Shown piece by piece: positions 1 through 7,223 of a stretch of 64,000 nucleotides of DNA; position 1 is the first letter of the stretch; every line of letters starts with the position of its first letter. Made by a program: the position numbers and the translations under genes. The notes beneath the pieces were generated by a model that had not been told where the DNA came from, made no database searches, and worked only from the letters and a program-made list of their open reading frames with translations. The DNA is from Terriglobia bacterium (GTDB lineage Bacteria; Acidobacteriota; Terriglobia; Acidiferrales; UBA7541), in assembly GCA_023512135.1 (NCBI GenBank), contig JAIMAG010000003.1, forward strand, positions 1-64,000, in the 5' to 3' direction.

Positions 1-1147
1 GCTCGAGGATGACGGCCGCGGCCAGCAGCCACGCCTCCCGCGTGGCCGGCGCGAGCGCGGTGTGGTCGATCCAACCGCCCTGCTCGAGTACCGGGTCGTA
101 GGGCACCACGCAGACCGCCCGGTTGCGCGAACGGAAGTGCCGGATCAGGTCGTCCTGCATGGGGCCGGGCCGCGGCGTGGTCATCGAGATGATCGTCACG
201 GCGTTGGCGACCAACTCGTCCCGCCCGGCCTCGGTGAGCACGTCCATCATCCAGTCGGCCGAGAACGCCGAGTCCTCGCGCGGCACCGTGGTGATCACCA
301 GCTGGTCGGCGGCCTCCATGATGGTGCGCCAGTTGCCGCTCTCCACGTTGTTGCCGGTATCGACGCAGATAACCTCGTGCGTACGGGTGAGCAGGTCGAG
401 CACCCGCCGTACGGTCGGCGGGTCCAGCCGCCAGGCGAACCGCGGGTCCTCCTCCCCGGCGAGAACGTCGTAGGTCCCGTCCGAGGCATGCCGTAGAAAG
501 TCGTCGATGCGAGCCGCCAGCGCGGGCCCGGTGTTGAGCTCCACCTCGGCCAGCTCCGAGACCAGGTGGCGGATCGTCCGGGCGTGCCGGGCGCTGCCGG
601 CCCGCAGGCCCAGCGTGCCGCGCAGCTCGTTGTCGTCCCAGGCGACCACGCCCCGGCCGCGGGCCCCGCCGATCGCCGCTGCCGCCAGCACCGTGGCGGT
701 GGTCTTGTGCACGCCGCCCTTCGGGTTGGCGAACGCGATCACCCGGGGGGTGTCGAGGTTGCGGCGCAGGATCGCCACCGCCCGCTCGGCCGGGCTGCCC
801 GGGGCGGGCACGATCCCCAGCGGCGCGGCCGACCCGCTGCGCTGCGGCAGGCCGGACTGCTGGTACGGCGCTGGGTAGGCCGCGGGCGACTGGCCAGGAC
901 CGTACTGCCCCGCACCGACCGCCGGCGCGGGTGAGCCCGGGTAGCCGCCCGCCGCCGGATACTGACCGGCCGGGTAGGCCTGCTGGTACGGCGGCGCCGG
1001 GGGGTTGGCGGTCGCCGGGGTCGCCGGCGGCGCCTGATCCGCCTCAGCCCCTGGCACACGTGCCCGGCCCGCCGCCCGATCGAGGATCGTCCGCCACCGG
1101 CCAGACGACTCACCGGCGGCTCGGCTCCACCCGGTGTCGGTCCCCAC
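1..1147 (-). CDS. ParA/MinD-like P-loop ATPase, partial (3' end off the left edge)
   Basis: About 382 codons are visible. The start is taken as GTG at 1147-1145 because GGAGAGGG lies five bases upstream of it. The first ~120 residues are a low-complexity Pro/Tyr/Gly/Gln tail. A deviant Walker A motif (ANPKGGVHKTTATV) follows near residue 140, with the ParA-type signature lysine replaced by the KGGVHKT form. Further on, a Walker B-like VICVDTGNN and a stretch ITTVPREDSAFSADW resemble SIMIBI-class MinD/ParA proteins. Such actinobacterial proteins are often annotated as chromosome-partitioning or secretion-associated ATPases, but the tail argues against a plain chromosomal ParA. It is the last visible gene of a leftward actinobacterial group. 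The family call is firm; the role is unknown. Confidence 0.8.
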   Translation of the reverse strand, partial: MGTDTGWSRAAGESSGRWRTILDRAAGRARVPGAEADQAPPATPATANPPAPPYQQAYPAGQYPAAGGYPGSPAPAVGAGQYGPGQSPAAYPAPYQQSGLPQRSGSAAPLGIVPAPGSPAERAVAILRRNLDTPRVIAFANPKGGVHKTTATVLAAAAIGGARGRGVVAWDDNELRGTLGLRAGSARHARTIRHLVSELAEVELNTGPALAARIDDFLRHASDGTYDVLAGEEDPRFAWRLDPPTVRRVLDLLTRTHEVICVDTGNNVESGNWRTIMEAADQLVITTVPREDSAFSADWMMDVLTEAGRDELVANAVTIISMTTPRPGPMQDDLIRHFRSRNRAVCVVPYDPVLEQGGWIDHTALAPATREAWLLAAAVILE

Positions 1148-1340
1148 GCTGACCCTCTCCAGCCTGTACCTGTCGTCGTGTCGGTCCGCGGGTGACACCG
1201 ACGGTGCCGCCCGCTACCGCGGCAGCACCAGACTACCGGCTCGGCCGCGATCGCCCGACGGCGCGCGCTCCCGCCCTGCCCTGACCCCCGACAGGTCCAC
1301 CCGGGCGGCCGGCGTGCGCCACCTGGCGTCCGACCCGGCA

Positions 1341-2183
1341 TCAGCCGCCGGTCGGGAGTGCCTCGTCGACCGGCGGAGTCACCCGGTCGACGTGCTCCGG
1401 CAGCAGCGGAGCGAAGACCGCCTGCCGGGGATCGGCGACGTCCGGGGCCGGATCGACCGCCCGCACGTCGGGCAGCGCCGCCAGCCCCATGAGCGCGGTC
1501 ACGCTGCCCCGGACGACCAGACCGTAGACGCAGGCGCACGCCTGCCGGTAGGCGTCCGCCTCGGCCCGGGCGACCTGCGCGTTGGACTCGTAGATGTCCC
1601 GCAGCGGGCCGGCCGGCTCGTCGCGCGCCCGGTCCGCGTACGACTGGGCGTCCGCCTCCTTGGTCTCGGCCACCTCGGCCATCGATATCAGAAGATCTTC
1701 GGGAAGCCGGATGGCGGTCAGGGTCACCAGTTGGGTCTGCCGGCCCGGCAGCGGGACACGGCCGTGGGCGGTCACGGCGCTCACCCCCGACGCCGCCGCG
1801 ACCGCCGCCGCGACCTCGTCCGGGGTCAGGTAGTGCGCGAACGAGACCAGGGCGTACACCACCCGGTCCGGGTCCTCCGCCGCCAGCGCGGCCAGGCGCG
1901 CCGCGCTCAGTCGGAGATAGACCGGCACCTGGTCGCCCTCCCGCACGCCGACCCACACCGGCGAGGTGCCCGGCGCGGCCGGTTGATCGGGACGGATCAC
2001 GACCACGAGGAGCGTGACGGCCGCGGCGGCGACCACGACAGCGGCCGGCAGCCGCGCGCGCCGCCACCACCGGGCGGCCCGGGCCCGCAGCCGGGCCAGC
2101 CCCCGGGACAGGGGAGGCAGGACCGTCTCATCCACTGTGGACAGTACGGCGTCCACCAGCCACAGAGCTCGCCGAGCACGCAT
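1341..2183 (-). CDS. Single-pass membrane protein of unknown function (actinobacterial)
   Basis: 280 residues. A basic N-terminal segment of about 45 residues (rich in Arg and Ala) precedes one hydrophobic helix at roughly 46-62 (AAVVVAAAAVTLLVVVI). The remaining ~215 residues should be extracytoplasmic and are predicted to be mostly helical, with alternating Ala/Asp/Arg. There are two cysteines close together (QACACVYG). I recognise no enzymatic motif. The stop of the RluD-type gene lies eight bases upstream of its ATG, so it is probably co-transcribed with that gene and with the ParA-like gene downstream. The N-in, C-out arrangement and the ATPase neighbour might suggest a membrane partner of that ATPase, but this is only inference from position. 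Confidence 0.7.
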   Translation of the reverse strand: MRARRALWLVDAVLSTVDETVLPPLSRGLARLRARAARWWRRARLPAAVVVAAAAVTLLVVVIRPDQPAAPGTSPVWVGVREGDQVPVYLRLSAARLAALAAEDPDRVVYALVSFAHYLTPDEVAAAVAAASGVSAVTAHGRVPLPGRQTQLVTLTAIRLPEDLLISMAEVAETKEADAQSYADRARDEPAGPLRDIYESNAQVARAEADAYRQACACVYGLVVRGSVTALMGLAALPDVRAVDPAPDVADPRQAVFAPLLPEHVDRVTPPVDEALPTGG

Positions 2184-2191
2184 GGCCCGCC

Positions 2192-3145
2192 TCAGCCGGC
2201 CGACCGGAGCACGCGTAGGGCCTCGGCGAGGTCGTCCGGGTACGGGCTGTCGAAGTGGACATGCTCACCGGTGCCGGGATGGACGAAGCCCAGTTCCTTC
2301 GCGTGCAGCCACTGCCGGGACAGGCCCAGCCGCGCCGCCAGCGTGGGGTCGGCGCCGTACGTGAGGTCACCCACGCACGGGTGCCGCAGCGCCGCCATGT
2401 GCACGCGGATCTGGTGCGTACGCCCGGTCTCCAGCCGGATCCGCAGCAGGCTCGCGCCGCGGAACGCCTCCAACGTGTCGTAGTGCGTGATACTCTCGCG
2501 ACCGCCGGAGACCACCGCCCACTTGTATTCCGACCCGGGATGGCGGTCGATCGGCGCATCGATCGTGCCCCGCAACGGATCCGGGTGGCCCTGCACCACG
2601 GCGTCGTAGATCTTCTCGACCTCACGCGCCTTGAACGCCCGCTTGAGCGCGCTGTAGGCGGTCTCGCTCTTGGCCACGACCATGAGACCAGAGGTGCCGA
2701 CGTCGAGCCGGTGCACGATGCCCTGCCGCTCCGCCGCCCCGCTGGTCGCGACCGGCTGCCCCATCGCAGCCAGGCCCGCCAGGACCGTCGGACCGGTCCA
2801 GCCCGGGCTCGGATGCGCCGCCACCCCAGGCGGCTTGTCGACCACGACGATGTCGGCGTCGCTGTACACAATGGACAGACCCGCGACCGGTTGCGGCGTG
2901 ACCGCCGGCTCCGCGGGCGTGGCCGGGCGGGGCAGCGTCACCTCCAACCAGGCGCCGGCGCCGAGCTTGTCAGCCTTCGCGCGGGCGACCCCGTCCACGA
3001 GCACGTCGCCCTGGTCGACCAGGCTCGCCGCGACCGTACGGGACAGGCCGAACAGGCGCGCGACCGCCTGGTCCAGCCGCATCCCGGCCAGGCCGTCGGG
3101 CACGGGCAGGGCACGCCGGTCCCGATCCGGGCTCCTGTCTGCCAC
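2192..3145 (-). CDS. RluA/RluD-family pseudouridine synthase
   Basis: 317 residues from a GTG start (3145-3143) preceded by GGAG at suitable spacing. An S4-like RNA-binding segment occupies about residues 20-70 ([18 protein letters not shown] and [11 protein letters not shown]). The catalytic domain follows, with the family signature [16 protein letters not shown]148 is the expected catalytic aspartate. RluD-family enzymes isomerise uridines in the helix 69 region of 23S rRNA, but RluA, RluC and RluD cannot be separated securely from sequence reading alone. It lies 15 bases downstream of lspA, an arrangement common in Actinobacteria and many other bacteria, and therefore belongs to the same leftward operon. 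Confidence 0.93.
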   Translation of the reverse strand: MADRSPDRDRRALPVPDGLAGMRLDQAVARLFGLSRTVAASLVDQGDVLVDGVARAKADKLGAGAWLEVTLPRPATPAEPAVTPQPVAGLSIVYSDADIVVVDKPPGVAAHPSPGWTGPTVLAGLAAMGQPVATSGAAERQGIVHRLDVGTSGLMVVAKSETAYSALKRAFKAREVEKIYDAVVQGHPDPLRGTIDAPIDRHPGSEYKWAVVSGGRESITHYDTLEAFRGASLLRIRLETGRTHQIRVHMAALRHPCVGDLTYGADPTLAARLGLSRQWLHAKELGFVHPGTGEHVHFDSPYPDDLAEALRVLRSAG

Positions 3146-3160
3146 CCGCGGCTCCGCCGC

Positions 3161-3730
3161 CTACGCGTCGCCGGACGGGCGCTGGTCGACCACCCGGGTG
3201 CCGTCGCGCCGGAAGGCGAGCAACTCCAGCGCGATGGCGAGCACCACCCCGACGGTCAGCGCCGAGTCCGCGATATTGAAGATGGGAAACCTTTCGCCGG
3301 CCGGGGCGAAGACGCTGATGAAGTCGACCACGTGTCCCCGGAACGGCCCGGGTTCCCGGAACAGGCGGTCGACGAGATTGCCCTGCGCCCCGCCCATGAT
3401 GAGGCCGAGCGCCAGCGCCCACGGCCAGGACCGCACCTGCCGGGTGAACCACAGGATCCCGGCGCTGATCACGATCGCGATGATCGTGAAGATCCACGCG
3501 AACCCGGTACCGAAGCTGAACGCCGCGCCCGAGTTGAAAGCCAGGTCCAGGTAGATGAGACCGCCGAGAAGGCGCACCGTCGAACTGTCGGCCAGCCCGT
3601 CGAGGGCCAGCTGCTTGGTCCACTGGTCCAAGCCGATGATGATGGCGGCGGCGCTGAGCAGCACCAGGTACGCGGCCCGGGCGCTGCGGACTCGCCCCGC
3701 CGAGCGGGTCGGCGCCTCCTGGAGCGTCAT
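3161..3730 (-). CDS. lspA: Lipoprotein signal peptidase II
   Basis: 189 residues, a normal length for LspA. The start ATG at 3730-3728 has GAGGAGG just upstream; a longer reading frame in the same phase would add an implausible Arg-rich segment. Four hydrophobic segments are evident. Two conserved aspartates expected to form the catalytic dyad lie in GGAQGNLVDRLF (D121) and FNIADSAL (D155), with the intervening VVDFISVF stretch also typical. LspA cleaves the signal peptide of diacylglyceryl-modified prolipoproteins at the outer face of the cytoplasmic membrane. It sits 37 bases downstream of the DksA-type gene and 15 bases upstream of the pseudouridine synthase gene. Confidence 0.95.
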   Translation of the reverse strand: MTLQEAPTRSAGRVRSARAAYLVLLSAAAIIIGLDQWTKQLALDGLADSSTVRLLGGLIYLDLAFNSGAAFSFGTGFAWIFTIIAIVISAGILWFTRQVRSWPWALALGLIMGGAQGNLVDRLFREPGPFRGHVVDFISVFAPAGERFPIFNIADSALTVGVVLAIALELLAFRRDGTRVVDQRPSGDA

Positions 3731-3767
3731 GCCGCCTCCTCTGCGCCGGCGCGGGCGCCGCGACACC

Positions 3768-5102
3768 TCACCGTCGCTCCTCCAACTGCTTGCACGACAC
3801 GCAGAGGGTAGCGGACGGGAACGCGGCGAGCCGCTCCACGGGGATGGCGTTGCCACACCGCTCGCACCAGCCGTACTGACCGTCGTCGAGGCGGTCGAGC
3901 GCGCGCTCCACCTGCCCGATGCGCTCGCGCAGGTTGTTGGCGAGCGTGAGCTCCTGCTCGCGCTCGAAGGTCTTGGTACCGGTGTCGGCCTGGTCGTCAC
4001 CGGCCGAGTCGGTGAGCCGGTCGCGCTGGGCCTCGGCGATCTCCGAGATCGTCTGGTCGTACTCGGCCCGCAGATCGGCCAGGCGCTCGGTCAGGGCCGC
4101 CCGGATCGTCTCGGTCTCCGCCTCGGACCGCGCCGGTCGCGGTGTCTCGGCCTTGCGGGGCGCGGCCTTGGTCGCGCTCGCCCGGCCCGACCGTCCCGAG
4201 CTGCTGGTCTTGACCGGGGTGGGCGGGCTGGCCGGGACGGCCGGGCTCACCGGAGCCGGGCTCACCGGAGCGGGCGGGCTCACCGGAGCGGGCGGGCTCA
4301 CCGGAGCGGGCGGGCTCACCGGAGCGGGCGGGGTCACCGGGGCCGGGCCCGTGACGGTGGCGGCGACGGTGGCCGCGCTCGGCGCCGGAACCGGGGAGGC
4401 ACCGGGTGAGACCGGGACCGCCTCGGCGTCCTTCCCGGACGCCTTGGCGCCGGACGCCTTGGCGCCGGACGCCTTGGCGGACGCCCGTGTGGTCGCCTTG
4501 GCGCTCTTGGCTGGCGTGGCGGCGGCCTTGTCGGCGGCGGACTTGCCGGCGGCCTCCGTTCCGGTGGATTCCGTGGCCGCGGAAGACTTGGCGGCGGCCT
4601 TCGGAGCCGTCGCCTTCGCCGCCCGGCTCGACTTCGTCGCCTTCACCGCCCGGCTCGACCTCGTCGCCTTGACCGCGGTCGGCGCCCCGACGCCCGTCGC
4701 CGTCTCGACGCTGGGGACCGCCGGCGCGGCGGTGGGCTCAGCCGCCACGGCGGCCTTCGCGCTCCGCGCTGACTTCGCCGCCGTACGGGTCGCCTTCGCC
4801 GCAGTGTCACCGGCCGCCGTGCTCGCCTTGGCGGCCCCGGCCGCCGTCGCCTTCGCGCGGGTCGCCTTGGCCGGCCCGGCGGCCGACTTCGTCCGCGGAG
4901 CGTTGGTCGCCGCCTTGCCAGGGGCCTTCTTGGCCGCCTTGGCGGGGGCTGGGGCCGGCCGGGGGGCGGCAACCGCAGCCTTACGGGACTTCGCAGCCGA
5001 CCCTGGGGTGGACTGCGCCGGGATCACCTGGTGCTCGGCCGACATGCCGCGTCGGGTGGCACTCTTCGCGGCTTTCCGCATGGAGTTTGCCCGCTCGGCC
5101 AT
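3768..5102 (-). CDS. TraR/DksA-family zinc-finger protein with long Ala/Lys/Pro N-terminal extension
   Basis: 444 residues. The last ~115 form a canonical actinobacterial TraR/DksA domain: a coiled-coil stretch (LADLRAEYDQTISEIAEAQ, FEREQELTLANNLRERIGQ) and a C-terminal C4 zinc finger WCERCGNAIPVERL...CVSC. The first ~320 residues are low-complexity, histone H1-like, rich in Ala, Lys, Ser, Pro and Thr, and include a PAPVSP tandem repeat. DksA-type proteins bind the secondary channel of RNA polymerase; a basic tail of this kind could bind DNA or simply be a linker. The start MAERANSMRK (5102-5100) is chosen because the reading frame upstream runs into sequence of different origin. It would be the first gene of the leftward actinobacterial operon. 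Confidence 0.88.
   Translation of the reverse strand: MAERANSMRKAAKSATRRGMSAEHQVIPAQSTPGSAAKSRKAAVAAPRPAPAPAKAAKKAPGKAATNAPRTKSAAGPAKATRAKATAAGAAKASTAAGDTAAKATRTAAKSARSAKAAVAAEPTAAPAVPSVETATGVGAPTAVKATRSSRAVKATKSSRAAKATAPKAAAKSSAATESTGTEAAGKSAADKAAATPAKSAKATTRASAKASGAKASGAKASGKDAEAVPVSPGASPVPAPSAATVAATVTGPAPVTPPAPVSPPAPVSPPAPVSPPAPVSPAPVSPAVPASPPTPVKTSSSGRSGRASATKAAPRKAETPRPARSEAETETIRAALTERLADLRAEYDQTISEIAEAQRDRLTDSAGDDQADTGTKTFEREQELTLANNLRERIGQVERALDRLDDGQYGWCERCGNAIPVERLAAFPSATLCVSCKQLEERR
4246..4332 (-). repeat. Tandem repeat inside the DksA-type gene (one 15-bp unit and four perfect 18-bp units)
   Basis: Four perfect copies of the 18-mer CTCACCGGAGCGGGCGGG run head to tail from 4261 to 4332, preceded by a 15-base shortened unit at 4246. 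On the coding (minus) strand each unit encodes the hexapeptide PPAPVS. The identical nucleotide sequence of the units, not just of the peptide, points to recent slippage expansion, so copy number probably varies between strains. Confidence 0.9.
4438..4479 (-). repeat. 15-bp tandem repeat (about 2.8 units) in the DksA-type gene
   Basis: The unit GACGCCTTGGCGCCG is repeated at 4438, 4453 and, truncated, 4468. On the coding strand it gives a GAKAS pentapeptide repeat in the basic tail. Same likely slippage origin as the nearby PAPVSP array. Confidence 0.8.
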
Positions 5103-5220
5103 GACGCTCCCCCAGATAGACAAAACGGGCGCACGGCCGGGCGCCGCGGCGGCTCGTGACCCTCGCCGGCGAGATCGAGTTCCGGAGCCAGCGCTTCCGC
5201 TGCACCGACTGCGGCGCCGA
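5103..5220. other. Junction between two unrelated genomes, with a possible transposase zinc-ribbon fragment
   Basis: Left of here all genes look actinobacterial; right of here all look acidobacterial with lower GC. Between them, the plus-strand frame starting near 5141 reads LVTLAGEIEFRSQRFRC and continues TDCGAE, ending in the next frame's GVHFFK reading. This resembles the N-terminal zinc-ribbon region of ISKra4/UPF0236-like transposases, although the match is too short to prove. The hexamer GCGGCG occurs twice around 5210-5227, possible microhomology for a join. No promoter for the DksA-type gene can be recognised here. Either an assembly chimera or, less likely, an insertion-mediated junction. 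Confidence 0.6.
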
Positions 5221-5379
5221 AGCGGCGTGCATTTCTTCAAGACACGCTCCCTGCACTGCGAACCGCTGGGAGAGGCCACGGTGTACACCCAGTTGGACGG
5301 CGAAGCCACGGGGCGGCTGCCCTGCGTGTTCACGATTGTGCCCGATGCGCTGACTTTGATGGTGCCCGAGCAGCTCTGA
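5221..5379 (+). pseudogene. C-terminal fragment of a diacylglycerol/lipid kinase-like protein (5' part missing)
   Basis: The last 52 codons of an open frame end in TGA at 5377-5379. The reading VYTQLDGEATGRLPC followed by FTIVPDALTLMVPEQL matches the C-terminal end of YegS/DgkB-type lipid kinases, where a conserved aspartate-glycine-glutamate (DGE) and a xVPDALxxxVP strand close the second domain. The kinase catalytic domain is absent because the join lies just upstream. The stop is three bases before the ATG of the next gene, suggesting an original operon. The fragment is important mainly because it marks where the acidobacterial sequence begins. Confidence 0.7.
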
Positions 5380-5382
5380 ATC

Positions 5383-6372
5383 ATGGAAACGGTGACGCAG
5401 CTACTGATCGCGATGGTGCTGGCTCGGGCAGGGCTGGAACGGCTGGCCGCAGGTTCGGTGTGGGTACTCGCAGCTCTGACGCTGCTGCTGGACGCGGACC
5501 TGTTGAGCCAGCGGTTCGGCGCAGCAGCCTATCTGGAGTGGCGACGCACGGCGACTCACTCGCTGACTGGCGCGGGAGCGATCGCGATTGCGGTGGCGCT
5601 GCTGTTCTGGTGGCTCCGCCGGAGGAGTCGCCGTCCGGTGCGGTTGCTGGGCGCGCTGGCGGCAACTCTGCTGGGAGCCGGGGCGCACCTGCTGGTCGCG
5701 CTGCTGGACGTGCATGGAGCACAACTGCTCTGGCCCTTTCGCCGCGACTGGTACGCGTGGGATTTGCTCGAGCCGATGGATCCGTGGGTGCTGTTGCTGC
5801 TGACGGGCGGGCTGCTGCTGCCAGCGCTGTTCCGGCTGGTGAGCGAAGAGATCGGCGCACGCAGCAAACCACGGTCGTACAGCCCGGGAGCCCTGCTGGC
5901 GCTCGTGCTGGTAGCCGGCTACTGCGGCAGCCGGGCCGTGCTGCACGCGCGCGCCAAGCAGATGCTCGACGCGCAACTCTACTTCGGGGCCGCGCCGCTG
6001 GCCGTGGGCGTTTTCCCGGCGTCGGCTTCACCGCTGCTCTGGCGCGGCGTGGTCGAAACCGAAACGACGCTGGAAGTCTTCGAAGTACGGGCCGGAACGG
6101 AAACCACGCTGCGCACCGTGCAGACGCACTACAAACCCGAACCCTCACCGGTGCTCGAAGCGGCGCGGTCGACCGAGGCGGTGCAGCGCTTTCTGCCTTT
6201 TGCGCGCTTTCCCCTGGCGCGCATCGTGCGGCTGGTGGAAGGCTACCGGGTCGAGGTGCGCGACCTGCGCTTGGTGCCCTCACCAACGGTGCCGGTGCCC
6301 ATGGCCGTCGTGGAAACCGACGAAAGGATGCAGGTGACAGCCCAGCGGGTCGAGTTCACCTTCGCCCCTTAA
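5383..6372 (+). CDS. YdjM-like (LexA-binding/metal-dependent hydrolase family) inner-membrane protein
   Basis: 329 residues. About five hydrophobic helices fill residues 5-185; the rest is a soluble domain with beta-strand character. The N-terminal half follows the PF04307 pattern: METVTQLLIAMVLARAG, a D-x-D-L-L segment (LLDADLL) and RRTATHSLTG, which correspond to the family's VTH...G, PDxD and HRGxTHS motifs. The first histidine is Gln here and the HRG histidine is Arg, so the proposed metal site is incomplete. Family members are membrane proteins of poorly known function; YdjM of E. coli is an SOS gene. The gene starts three bases after the lipid-kinase stop, and its TAA overlaps the stop of the convergent DedA-like gene by two bases. 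Confidence 0.75.
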   Translation: METVTQLLIAMVLARAGLERLAAGSVWVLAALTLLLDADLLSQRFGAAAYLEWRRTATHSLTGAGAIAIAVALLFWWLRRRSRRPVRLLGALAATLLGAGAHLLVALLDVHGAQLLWPFRRDWYAWDLLEPMDPWVLLLLTGGLLLPALFRLVSEEIGARSKPRSYSPGALLALVLVAGYCGSRAVLHARAKQMLDAQLYFGAAPLAVGVFPASASPLLWRGVVETETTLEVFEVRAGTETTLRTVQTHYKPEPSPVLEAARSTEAVQRFLPFARFPLARIVRLVEGYRVEVRDLRLVPSPTVPVPMAVVETDERMQVTAQRVEFTFAP

Positions 6373-6980
6373 CCCGGCGCAGGGCCGCCGGGCCGCGGAC
6401 GCAGCAGCACCCGCGTGAGCAAGTAGCTGAGCGCAAACAGAACCAGAATCCCCAGCGCGAATTCCAGTTTGTGGGCAACCAGATAGTCCACCGCCTGCTC
6501 GCCGTAGCGCACGGCCAGCGCCCCTTCGCCGAAATAGCGCAGGCCGCGACCGACCAGCAAAGCCAGCACAAACGTGCGCGGCGGGAGGTTCAGGCCACCG
6601 GCGGCCAGCACGAAAGCTTTAAAGGGCATCGGCGGAGGCAGCATCGAGGGGATGGCGATGCTGAGGAAGCCGTTGCGTTCGATCCAGTGCCGGATGCGGG
6701 CGGCGCGCGCGCTCGCCGACGACCTGCGCGCAAACCACCGACTGCCACGGCGGGCCAGCTCGTACAGACAGAGACTGCCGGCCAGCGAGCCGAGCGTGGC
6801 CATCAGTGCGTAGTACGGCATCCGGGCCGGCGCCTGCATGGAAAGATGCATGACGAGCACATCGTTGATGACAGGAAAAGACAGCACGGAGCTGTCCAGG
6901 AAGGCCACCACGAACAGGCCCAACCCGCCCATCGAACCAATCAGAGATTGTAGCCAGGAGGGAAACCCGTCCGGTTGCAT
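6369..6980 (-). CDS. DedA/VTT-domain membrane protein
   Basis: 203 residues with five to six hydrophobic segments. The pattern of a re-entrant first helix (GGLGLFVVAFLDSSVLSFPV), a glycine-rich segment with GSLAGSLCLYELAR, and SMLPPPMPFKAFVLAAGG is that of the SNARE-associated/VTT (DedA) family. The conserved F-x-x-R region and the proline-rich loop are recognisable. DedA proteins take part in membrane lipid homeostasis, for example undecaprenyl-phosphate or phosphatidylethanolamine flipping and drug or pH tolerance. The substrate here is unknown. Start ATG 6980-6978 is used; a TACAAT -10 box lies at 7016-7011 on the same strand. The gene is transcribed away from hppA. Confidence 0.85.
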   Translation of the reverse strand: MQPDGFPSWLQSLIGSMGGLGLFVVAFLDSSVLSFPVINDVLVMHLSMQAPARMPYYALMATLGSLAGSLCLYELARRGSRWFARRSSASARAARIRHWIERNGFLSIAIPSMLPPPMPFKAFVLAAGGLNLPPRTFVLALLVGRGLRYFGEGALAVRYGEQAVDYLVAHKLEFALGILVLFALSYLLTRVLLRPRPGGPAPG

Positions 6981-7050
6981 CGCGCGGTTCGCTCCGCACT
7001 GCCGGCTGGCATTGTAACAAATCACAGCCGGCGCCCAGCTACAGCGATTC

Positions 7051-7079
7051 TTGACGATCAAGGGGAATCCTGCTACAAA
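7051..7079 (+). promoter_or_regulatory. Predicted sigma-70 promoter of hppA
   Basis: TTGACG at 7051-7056, a 17-base spacer, then TACAAA at 7074-7079 preceded by the extended -10 bases TGC. The predicted start site near 7086 leaves a leader of about 140 bases before the hppA ATG. The -10 context ATCCTGCTA is shared with the TonB-receptor promoter at 41,711. Confidence 0.55.
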
Positions 7080-7223
7080 GCAGCATTTGCGGCATCGGCG
7101 GTCATCACGCCTTGTCCATTGCCTGAGGGAATCTGCACGGCGTACATCGCCCGGGCACGTCCGAGCCACGGACGGCCCTACCGGGTTGGGAACAGCAAAA
7201 ACGAACCGAACAGGGGAGGCAGC

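Noticed and set aside
4246-4332. Repeat array that might be a CRISPR
   Set aside because: The 18-base units are directly adjacent with no spacers and keep the reading frame of a protein repeat.
3555-4409. Plus-strand frame with a GRAHRSG peptide repeat
   Set aside because: It is the shadow of the PAPVSP repeat of the DksA-type gene on the other strand.
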